A stretch of 64,000 nucleotides of DNA from JAKANT01 sp035502095. GTDB taxonomy: Bacteria > Pseudomonadota > Gammaproteobacteria > Burkholderiales > Burkholderiaceae_F. The stretch spans positions 1 to 64,000 of the forward strand of contig DATJUX010000019.1 in the NCBI GenBank assembly GCA_035502095.1, given 5' to 3'. Shown piece after piece: positions 8,045-14,709 of the stretch. Made by a program: the position numbers and the translations under genes. Below the pieces are notes generated by a model, which was not told the origin of the DNA, did not search any database, and saw only the letters and a program-made list of their open reading frames with translations. Every line of letters starts with the position of its first letter. Position 1 is the stretch's first letter.

Positions 8045-8081
8045 AGAATCGATCCCAAGCGGCCGTGCTGGCCCGATCCAT
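7872..8081 (-). CDS. Small acidic hypothetical protein, antisense to the tail of the PEP-CTERM gene
   Basis: I do not recognise this 69-residue frame (74 if begun at 8096). Its composition is protein-like rather than shadow-like. It contains WDRFFSNIGIDADSVR, then GDDEAMELALRAADDMG, then PSEEEIERLLQPLLEMWEGG, with acidic amphipathic helices and few Arg/Pro runs. In contrast, the opposite-strand reading is the arginine- and proline-rich tail of the PEP-CTERM protein beyond its sorting signal. The minus-strand gene is therefore probably the real one over 7872-8044. It may also be the surviving 3' end of a larger gene. Confidence 0.4.
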   Translation of the reverse strand: MDRASTAAWDRFFSNIGIDADSVRRAHGIGDDEAMELALRAADDMGLGGPSEEEIERLLQPLLEMWEGG

Positions 8082-8335
8082 GGGGCAACGGCGCACTGAC
8101 TTTCGTTCTCACCGCGCTGCAAGTCGGCGCCAAGATTCGCTGTGTCGTGCGTGCGCGGAACGCGGCCAAGCCAGACGGCGTGGCGGCAATCAGCAACGTC
8201 ACCGCGACGGTGACGTAGTCGCCCGCCGGCGCGCTTCCTCTCGGGCTTATTTGAGCGTGTAGCACTATCGGCAAACCGCCGGTGGCTGATGTTCCGTAAA
8301 CTCTCTCCCCTGAGTCTGAATCCGGGGCGAGGAAG

Positions 8336-9457
8336 ATGGCGACTAAGCGTGGGCGCGTTACGCCAGCTGTGGCAAAAGAGGCGGCGCCGTCGGCGAAGGT
8401 CGAAGACAAGCGCGTGTACTTCAAGCAAACCGATTTCCCGCAGACTACGTTACAGGAGGCGCAGAAACTCGCCGCGGGACTCGTGGATAACTTTGCCGGG
8501 GATTCTGCCTCACCTCCCGACGTGGCCCTTGCGCTCGGGATCAGCCCGACGAGCAGCAATTGGCCAACACTCGCTGGTGCGTCGATCGCCTACGGACTGA
8601 CAGAAGGAGGGGTCAACGCGAACGTGATCAAGCTCACGCCACTTGGCCGGAAACTCGTCGCTCCGGAGGCAGAGGGTGAAGACATCACAGCTAGAAGGCA
8701 GGCGATACTAAGACCGCGCATCCTGCGGGAGTTTTTCGAGAAGTACCGGCGCGCAAAGTTGCCAAACGATCAGGTCGCCGGCAACGTCCTGAGATCGCTC
8801 GGGTTGCCGTCGGATAGGATCGTCGCGGCTCTAGAAACGATAAAGGCGAACGGTAGCTACGCAGGGATTATCCGGTCGACGCCGACCGGACCTTTCATCA
8901 ATCTCGACTCACCCGGAATTCCCGCACCGATAGCGACGCCCGACTCTACCGAGCAAGCAGCCGCGGATACATCCAGGCCGCCAGTCCCGATCCAACCGAC
9001 GGTGACGAGTGGTGAGCCGGCCATGCGAGATGCGAAGTCAAATCGCGTCTTCATCTCGCACGGCAAGCAGCGGGCCATCGTCACGCAGATCAAGGAATTG
9101 CTGACCTTCGGTAGCTTCGAGCCCGTCGTGTCCGTCGAGCGTGAATCGACGGCGATCCCCGTCCCAGAGAAGGTTTTCGAGGATATGCGCTCGTGCGGCG
9201 CCGGTGTTCTACACGTTGGCTCCGAAGGCAAGTATCTCGACAAGGACGGAGCCGAGCACGCAAAACTGAACGACAACGTTCTCATCGAGATCGGTGCCGC
9301 GATGGCCCTCTACGGGAAGCGCATCGTCCTGCTCGTGGAGAAGGGCGTCGCGCTGCCCTCGAATTTGCAGGGGCTGTATCGCTGCGACTTCGAGGGCGAC
9401 AAGCTCGACTACGAGTCGACGATGAAGCTGCTCAAGACGTTCAGTCAATTCCGATAA
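8336..9457 (+). CDS. TIR-domain nucleotide-binding protein (CAP12/Pycsar-effector TIR type, COG4271-like)
   Basis: The protein has 373 residues and a GAGG ribosome-binding site just before the ATG. Residues about 30-190 look like one or two winged-helix modules (alpha-rich, LTPLGRKLV, QVAGNVLRSLGLPSDRI). A Pro/Ala-rich linker (about 190-230) follows. Residues 236-373 form the TIR-like domain: NRVFISHGKQRAIV, then PVVSVERESTAIPVPEKVFE, then NDNVLIEIGAAMALYGKR with Glu318 at the position of the catalytic NADase glutamate, and GLYRCDFEGDKLDYE near the end. This TIR subfamily serves as NAD-degrading effector in CBASS and Pycsar defence, but solo members are also common. No cyclase partner is adjacent. 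An immune role is inference. It lies between remnants of mobile DNA and tRNA-Ser. Confidence 0.85.
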   Translation: MATKRGRVTPAVAKEAAPSAKVEDKRVYFKQTDFPQTTLQEAQKLAAGLVDNFAGDSASPPDVALALGISPTSSNWPTLAGASIAYGLTEGGVNANVIKLTPLGRKLVAPEAEGEDITARRQAILRPRILREFFEKYRRAKLPNDQVAGNVLRSLGLPSDRIVAALETIKANGSYAGIIRSTPTGPFINLDSPGIPAPIATPDSTEQAAADTSRPPVPIQPTVTSGEPAMRDAKSNRVFISHGKQRAIVTQIKELLTFGSFEPVVSVERESTAIPVPEKVFEDMRSCGAGVLHVGSEGKYLDKDGAEHAKLNDNVLIEIGAAMALYGKRIVLLVEKGVALPSNLQGLYRCDFEGDKLDYESTMKLLKTFSQFR

Positions 9458-9525
9458 GGCTTCGTCTCGTGTTGGGTTTCGTGTGGGGAACGGAGCCCAA
9501 GTGGGCATTCTCTCCCTCGTAGATT

Positions 9526-9617
<92 letters not shown>

Positions 9618-9734
9618 CTGCGCGGCCAGCGATGATGCCGGTCGCGCAAGGGTGCGGATTCTAGCCCAGCGATGGAGGAGCGACTCTCGACGATACGCTG
9701 AGATCCTTCGTCGCTTCGCTCCTCGGGACGCCAC

Positions 9735-11030
9735 TCATCGAACCGGCTCGAGCATCGTTTGCCCGTTCAAATACGGCACGAGCACCGCCGGCACCTCGAC
9801 GCTCCCGTCCGCGCGCTGGTAGTTCTCCAGCACCGCGACCAGCGAGCGTCCCACCGCCAACCCGGACCCGTTCAACGTGTGCACGAGTTCCGTCTTGCCT
9901 TGCGCGGTCTTCACGCGCGCCTGCATTCGGCGCGCCTGGAATGCCTCGCAGTTCGAGCACGACGAGATCTCGCGGTAGGTGTCCTGCGCCGGCAGCCACA
10001 CCTCGAGGTCGTAGGTCTTCGCCGCACCGAAGCCCATGTCGCCGGTGCAGAGCTGCACGACGCGATACGGCAGGCCGAGCTTCCGCAGCACGTTTTCGGC
10101 GTGGCCGACCATCTGCTCGAGCACGTCGTACGAATGCTCGGCGCGCACGATCTGCACCATCTCGACCTTGTCGAACTGGTGATTGCGGATCATGCCGCGC
10201 GTGTCCTTGCCGTGGCTGCCGGCCTCGGAACGGAAGCACGGCGTGTGCGCGGTCAGGCGCAACGGCAGGTCCGCTTCGGCGAGCAGTTCTCCACGCACGA
10301 GATTCGCCAGGGAGACTTCCGAGGTCGGGATCAGGTAGAGCGTCTCGCCCCGGCCTTCCTGCCCGCCTTTGCGCGCGGCGAACAGGTCCTGTTCGAACTT
10401 CGGCAGCTGGCCGGTGCCGGTCAGCGTCTCGGCGTTGACGATGTACGGCGTGTGGCACTCGGTGTAGCCGTGTTCGCGCGTCTGCACGTCGAGCATGAAC
10501 TGCGCGAGCGCACGATGCAGCTGTGCTGCCGCGCCCTTGAGCACCACGAACCGCGCGCCCGAGAGCCTGGCACCCGCGGCGAAATCGACTCCCAGCGGTT
10601 CGCCGACGTCGACGTGATCCTTCACCGCGAAGTCGAACGTGCGCGGTTCGCCCCAGCGGCGCACCTCGACGTTCTGCTCCGCCGATGCCCCCACGGGCAC
10701 CGACTCGTGCGGCAGGTTCGGCGTGCCCATGAGCAGCGGCTCCAGGCCGCGCTGGATGTCGCCGAGCCTCGCCTCCAGCCCCTTCAACGCGTCGGGGATG
10801 CCGGTGACTTCGGCCATCAGCGCCGAAGCGTCACCGCCCTTGCTCTTGAGCTGGCCGATCTGTTTCGACAACGCGTTGCGCCTGGCCTGCAGCGCTTCGG
10901 TCTCGACCTGCACCGCCTTGCGTTCGGCCTCCAGGGCGTTGAAGCCGGCGACATCGAAGTCGAATCCGCGCGTGCGCAAACGCGCCGCGACGGTCGTGAC
11001 GTCCCTGCGGAGAAGAGCGATATCGAGCAT
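9735..11030 (-). CDS. serS: Seryl-tRNA synthetase
   Basis: This class II synthetase charges tRNA-Ser and also tRNA-Sec where present. The start MLDIALLRRD at 11030 is chosen because it matches the family N-terminus. The resulting 431 residues equal the usual length. Residues about 1-105 are the coiled-coil tRNA-binding arm (LEAERKAVQVETEALQARRN). The catalytic part carries motif 2 (PCFRSEAGSHGKDTRG) and motif 3 with VGRSLVAVLENYQ near the C-terminus, plus TGTGQLPKFEQDLF. It sits downstream of rarA, the common ftsK-lolA-rarA-serS order, and just upstream of a tRNA-Ser gene, its own substrate. Confidence 0.97.
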   Translation of the reverse strand: MLDIALLRRDVTTVAARLRTRGFDFDVAGFNALEAERKAVQVETEALQARRNALSKQIGQLKSKGGDASALMAEVTGIPDALKGLEARLGDIQRGLEPLLMGTPNLPHESVPVGASAEQNVEVRRWGEPRTFDFAVKDHVDVGEPLGVDFAAGARLSGARFVVLKGAAAQLHRALAQFMLDVQTREHGYTECHTPYIVNAETLTGTGQLPKFEQDLFAARKGGQEGRGETLYLIPTSEVSLANLVRGELLAEADLPLRLTAHTPCFRSEAGSHGKDTRGMIRNHQFDKVEMVQIVRAEHSYDVLEQMVGHAENVLRKLGLPYRVVQLCTGDMGFGAAKTYDLEVWLPAQDTYREISSCSNCEAFQARRMQARVKTAQGKTELVHTLNGSGLAVGRSLVAVLENYQRADGSVEVPAVLVPYLNGQTMLEPVR

Positions 11031-11043
11031 TTGTGGCTCACTG

Positions 11044-11120
11044 GGTCGTCGCACCGGCGAAAGCCGGGGCGGAACTTTCTAGGGAGAAACTGAGGCCCGG
11101 CCTGGGCCGGGACGACGGCG
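11044..11120. repeat. REP-like inverted repeat in the rarA-serS gap
   Basis: CGCACCGGCGAAAGCCGGGG and, about 40 bp on, GGCCCGGCCTGGGCCGGGACG are GC-rich palindromic units. The flanking GTCGTCGC and GACGACGG are in opposite orientation. Such palindromes (containing CCGGCGAAAGCCGG) are widespread extragenic repeats in proteobacteria. The unit lies in the 208-bp gap upstream of serS. Confidence 0.45.
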
Positions 11121-11238
11121 GAAGCGAGTTACGCGCGCGAGCGCGAGCGACTCGACGCGGAGCGGCGACGGAGGCGGAAAATGGCGAATTGCGGCATGCA
11201 CGAAGTTTGCCTTTCGATCGCTGCGCTGGCAAGAGACG

Positions 11239-12597
11239 TCAGGAATTTTCACCCTGCTTGCGCCCGCTCGATTCCGCGGCCGCGTTCAGCCGCCGCAGTT
11301 CCTCCAGTCGCTCGCGAATGCGCGCTTCGAGTCCGCGTTCGCTGGGCTCGTACCAGCGCTGCGGTTCCATGTTGTCCGGAAAGTAGTGCTCTCCCGCCGC
11401 GAACGCGCCCTCCTCGTCGTGCGCATAGCGGTACTCGTCGCCGTACCCGAGATCCTTCATCAGGCGCGTCGGCGCGTTGCGCAGGCGCAGCGGCACCGGT
11501 CGCGAACCATCTTCCTTGACGAAGGCCGTCGCGCCGCCGAAGGCGCGATAGACCGCGTTCGACTTCGCCGCCACCGCCAGGTACACGATCGCCTGCGCGA
11601 GCGCCAGTTCGCCCTCCGGCGAGCCCAGGCGCTCGTATGCCTCCGCGGCATCGAGCGTCAGGCGCAGCGCGCGCGGATCGGCGAGCCCGATGTCCTCGCT
11701 CGCCATGCGGATCGCGCGCCGTGCGATGTAGCGCGGGTCGACGCCGCCGTCGAGCATGCGCACCATCCAGTACAGGGCCGCGTCGGGATCCGACCCGCGC
11801 ACCGCCTTGTGCAGGGCCGAGATCTGGTCGTAGAAGTTCTCGCCGCCCTTGTCGAAGCGGCGCAGGCTCGCCGGCAGCGACTCGCGCAGGAACGGTGCGT
11901 CGACCTGTCTGCGTTGCGCGCGCCGCGCATTCGCCGCGACGGTCTCGAGCGTGTTCAGCAGGCGCCGCGCATCGCCGTCGGCCAGCGCGATCAGCATCTC
12001 GCGCGCCGGCTCGTCGAGCTCGAGCCGGCCGAGGTACTGGTTGCACGCGCGCTCGAGCAGCACGCGCAGGTCGCGCTCGCCCAACGGCTCGAGCACGTAG
12101 ACCGACGCGCGCGAGAGCAGCGCGCCGATCACTTCGAACGACGGATTCTCGGTGGTCGCGCCGACGAACACGAACAGACCCGATTCCACGTGCGGCAGGA
12201 AGGCATCCTGCTGCGCCTTGTTGAAGCGATGCACCTCGTCGACGAACACCACCGTCGACTTGCCGTCGCGGCGCAGGTTCGCCTGCGCGCGCTCGACCGC
12301 GTCGCGGATGTCCTTAACGCCGCCGAGCACCGCCGAGATCGCGACGAAGTCGAGGCCGAACGCATCGGCCATCAGCCGCGCCAGCGTCGTCTTGCCGACT
12401 CCCGGCGGCCCCCACAGGATCATGGAGTGCGGGCGCCCGGATTCGAACGCGACCCGCAGCGGCTTGCCGGGCCCGAGCAGGTGCGCCTGTCCGATCACCT
12501 CGTCGATACTGCGCGGGCGCATGCGTTCGGCCAGCGGCGCGCCGGCTGCCGGCCGGTTCGCGGCCGGGCGATCGCTCGCGAAGAGGTCGTCGGTCAT
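11239..12597 (-). CDS. rarA: Replication-associated recombination protein A (AAA+ ATPase)
   Basis: RarA (MgsA) is a clamp-loader-like AAA+ ATPase acting at stalled replication forks. The 452-residue protein has Walker A GPPGVGKTT at about residue 64, Walker B VVFVDEVHRFNKAQQDAFLP, sensor 1 GATTENPSF and arginine finger LLSRA. The C-terminal tetramerisation domain includes DPDAALYWMVRMLDGG and RRAIRMASEDIGLADP. Length and motifs match the family throughout. The N-terminal part (DLFASDRP) is typical. It is upstream of serS; lolA and ftsK lie further upstream on the same strand but are separated by two opposite-strand genes. Confidence 0.96.
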   Translation of the reverse strand: MTDDLFASDRPAANRPAAGAPLAERMRPRSIDEVIGQAHLLGPGKPLRVAFESGRPHSMILWGPPGVGKTTLARLMADAFGLDFVAISAVLGGVKDIRDAVERAQANLRRDGKSTVVFVDEVHRFNKAQQDAFLPHVESGLFVFVGATTENPSFEVIGALLSRASVYVLEPLGERDLRVLLERACNQYLGRLELDEPAREMLIALADGDARRLLNTLETVAANARRAQRRQVDAPFLRESLPASLRRFDKGGENFYDQISALHKAVRGSDPDAALYWMVRMLDGGVDPRYIARRAIRMASEDIGLADPRALRLTLDAAEAYERLGSPEGELALAQAIVYLAVAAKSNAVYRAFGGATAFVKEDGSRPVPLRLRNAPTRLMKDLGYGDEYRYAHDEEGAFAAGEHYFPDNMEPQRWYEPSERGLEARIRERLEELRRLNAAAESSGRKQGENS

Positions 12598-12658
12598 GGC
12601 GGGTCACATGGTAATGACTCGCGCGGCTAGACTCGCGGCGCTCGCCAGGGAGCTCGAC

Positions 12659-13573
12659 ATGACTCAGCGTGACGGCGGTGCGGTGCGCGCGATCCTGTAC
12701 GCGCTCGGCGCCAACGGCGGAATCGCCGCGACCAAGTTCGGCGCCGCCGTGTATACCGGCTCGGGCGCGATGCTCGCCGAGGCGATCCACTCGCTCGCCG
12801 ACTGCGCCAACCAGCTCCTGTTGCTGGTCGGGATGCGCCAGGCGCGCCGGCCCGAGAGCGTCGAGCACCCGCTCGGCTACGGGCGCGTCGTCTACTTCTG
12901 GGCCATGATGGTCGCCCTGCTGCTCTTCCTCGTCGGCGGACTGTTTTCGATCTACGAAGGCATCGGGCGCATCCGGCACCCGGCCACGATGTCGAACGCG
13001 ATCGTGGCGCTGGCCGTGCTCGCGGTCGCGATCGTGCTGGAGGCGGTTTCGCTGATGGGCGCGCTGCGCGAGATCGGCAAGGTGCGCGGCGCCCGTCCTT
13101 TCCTCACCTGGTTCCGCGAGACGCGCCAGTCCGAGCTGATGGTGGTCGCGGGCGAGGACATCGCTGCGCTCGGCGGACTCGCGCTGGCGTTCGTCGCCGT
13201 GCTGGCGGCGCTGCTGACCGGCGATCCGCGCTACGACGCGCTGGGATCGATCGCGGTCGGCGTGCTGCTCGTCGTCGTCGCGATCGCGATCATCCGCGAG
13301 GTGAAAGGCATGATCGTCGGCGAGTCGGCCGAACCTTCGGTGCGCACCGCGATCGAAGCGCACCTCAACGCGCAGCCCGAGGTGCGCAAGGTGATCCGGT
13401 TGATCACCCTGCAGTGGGGCGAACGGCTCGTCATCGCGGTGCAGGCCGAGATGGACATGCGCGGCAGCGCACACGACCTGGTGGCCGCGGTGAACCGGGT
13501 CGAAGCGTCCCTGCAGGAGAAGTTTCCGCAGGCGCGCTGGGTGTTCTTCGAGCCGGATGTGGTGAAGGGGTGA
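12659..13573 (+). CDS. Cation diffusion facilitator (CDF) family transporter
   Basis: The ATG at 12659 has a CCAGGGAG ribosome-binding site; the same frame is open far upstream but there it is antisense to rarA. The 304-residue membrane protein has about five or six transmembrane segments. TM2 carries the metal-site pattern HSLADCANQ (HxxxD type) and TM5 carries GEDIAALGGLALAF. A cytoplasmic C-terminal domain follows (residues about 215-300, PEVRKVIRLITLQWGERLVIAVQ). CDF proteins export Zn, Fe, Mn, Co or Ni by proton exchange; the metal cannot be assigned here. Together with the next gene it interrupts the ftsK-lolA-rarA-serS order on the opposite strand. Confidence 0.9.
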   Translation: MTQRDGGAVRAILYALGANGGIAATKFGAAVYTGSGAMLAEAIHSLADCANQLLLLVGMRQARRPESVEHPLGYGRVVYFWAMMVALLLFLVGGLFSIYEGIGRIRHPATMSNAIVALAVLAVAIVLEAVSLMGALREIGKVRGARPFLTWFRETRQSELMVVAGEDIAALGGLALAFVAVLAALLTGDPRYDALGSIAVGVLLVVVAIAIIREVKGMIVGESAEPSVRTAIEAHLNAQPEVRKVIRLITLQWGERLVIAVQAEMDMRGSAHDLVAAVNRVEASLQEKFPQARWVFFEPDVVKG

Positions 13574-13611
13574 CGCAGGGTTCGCAACGCCAGGACACCA
13601 AAAACCGACCC

Positions 13612-14022
13612 ATGCCCGGCTACTCAGCCACCCCGCTGGCAAAAAAGCTCGGCATCAAGCCGGGCAGCCGGCTCGCGCTGATCGACGCTCCACCGGATTT
13701 GCGCGACTGGCTCGCGCCGCTTCCCGCCGACATTGTCTTCGGCCGCGCCGGCAGGACCACCGACCTCGTCCATCTCTTCGTGTCGCAGCGCGCCCTCCTC
13801 GCGCGTCACCTCGCTTCGCTGCGCAAGACGCTCCGCGACGACGCCGCCGTCTGGGTTTCGTGGCCGAAGAAGAGTGCGAAGGTCGCGACCGACGTCACAG
13901 AAGGCGCGATCCGCGGCGTCGCGCTCCCGCTCGGGTTCGTCGACGTCAAGGTGTGCGCGGTGAGCGACTTGTGGTCGGGCCTGAAGCTCGTGGTGCGCAA
14001 GGAACAGCGCACGAAGGCGTAG
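13612..14022 (+). CDS. DUF3052-like protein
   Basis: The protein has 136 residues and starts MPGYSATPLAKKLGIKPG, the usual opening of the DUF3052 family (GYS.TPLAKKLGIK.G..). It continues with LADLPADIVFGR-like and DLVHLFVSQRALL segments. A WVSWPKKSAKVATDVTEGAIR motif follows, then the C-terminal LGFVDVKVCAVSDLWSGLKLV. The fold looks like a small alpha/beta domain. Function is not known to me. It follows the CDF transporter by 38 bp and probably shares its transcript. It converges on lolA with 5 bp between stops. Confidence 0.8.
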   Translation: MPGYSATPLAKKLGIKPGSRLALIDAPPDLRDWLAPLPADIVFGRAGRTTDLVHLFVSQRALLARHLASLRKTLRDDAAVWVSWPKKSAKVATDVTEGAIRGVALPLGFVDVKVCAVSDLWSGLKLVVRKEQRTKA

Positions 14023-14027
14023 GCCCG

Positions 14028-14684
14028 CTACTTTTCGTCCAGCACGTCGGCGCCCGCCGGCGGCGCGAACTTGAACGTCTGGGCGTCGACCTTCGGATTG
14101 CGCTCGACCTTGGCGAACGTGAGCTCGGTCTTCTGGCCGAAGGTGTCGGTCAGCAGCATCGCGGCCGGCAGCCCGTCGCGGAAGCCGAGCTGGATGCGCT
14201 CGAAGGTGGAGTCCTTCTTGCGCGGCCTTGCGTCGATCCAGTCGAGCCCGTCGCGCGCGCCGTCGTCCTTGACGTCGAATTCGCGCTCGAACTCGCTGGT
14301 GCCGAACAGGATCGATGCCGGGCTCGACGGCAGCGCCGCGCCGAGCTTCTTCACCGTGACCTGGTTCAGGTCCTTGTCGAACATGAAGAGCCTGTCGCCG
14401 TCGGCGACCAGCACCTGCTCGTACGGCTTCTCGTACGTCCAGCGGAACCTGCCCGGGCGCTGGAACAGGAACTTTCCGCTCGAGGTCTGCGGCTTGGCGC
14501 CCCCGCGCGCGTTGGTGCCGGTGACGCGCTGGGTGAATTCGCCGCTCGCGGCCGTGGTCTGCGAAAGGAACTGGCGCAATTGGTCCACGCCGGACGCGCA
14601 CGCCGGCTGCGCCAGTGCCAATGCGAGCGCGACCCCAAGCGCCCACACTGCTCCTGCGACCCATGCATCGCGCGTCGAGTTCAA
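14028..14684 (-). CDS. lolA: Outer-membrane lipoprotein carrier protein LolA
   Basis: LolA is the periplasmic chaperone that takes lipoproteins from the LolCDE exporter to LolB on the outer membrane. There is no ATG in a sensible place. A TTG at 14684 gives 218 residues with a signal peptide (AVWALGVALALALAQPACAS). A GTG at 14648 (18-residue signal) is the alternative. The mature part has the LolA pattern: VDQLRQFLSQTTAASGEFTQ, then SGKFLFQRPGRFRWTYEKPY, then DGDRLFMFDKDLNQVTVKK, and a C-terminal PKVDAQTFKFAPPAGADVLD. It lies 25 bp downstream of ftsK and is probably cotranscribed with it. Confidence 0.93.
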   Translation of the reverse strand: MNSTRDAWVAGAVWALGVALALALAQPACASGVDQLRQFLSQTTAASGEFTQRVTGTNARGGAKPQTSSGKFLFQRPGRFRWTYEKPYEQVLVADGDRLFMFDKDLNQVTVKKLGAALPSSPASILFGTSEFEREFDVKDDGARDGLDWIDARPRKKDSTFERIQLGFRDGLPAAMLLTDTFGQKTELTFAKVERNPKVDAQTFKFAPPAGADVLDEK

Positions 14685-14709
14685 GCGGTTGCCCCGAAAA
14701 TGAAGTGAA

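Noticed and set aside
8336..9457. A complete CBASS or Pycsar operon around the TIR protein
   Set aside because: No nucleotidyl cyclase, HORMA/TRIP13 or E1/E2-like gene lies on either side within the window. Only the effector-type TIR domain is present.
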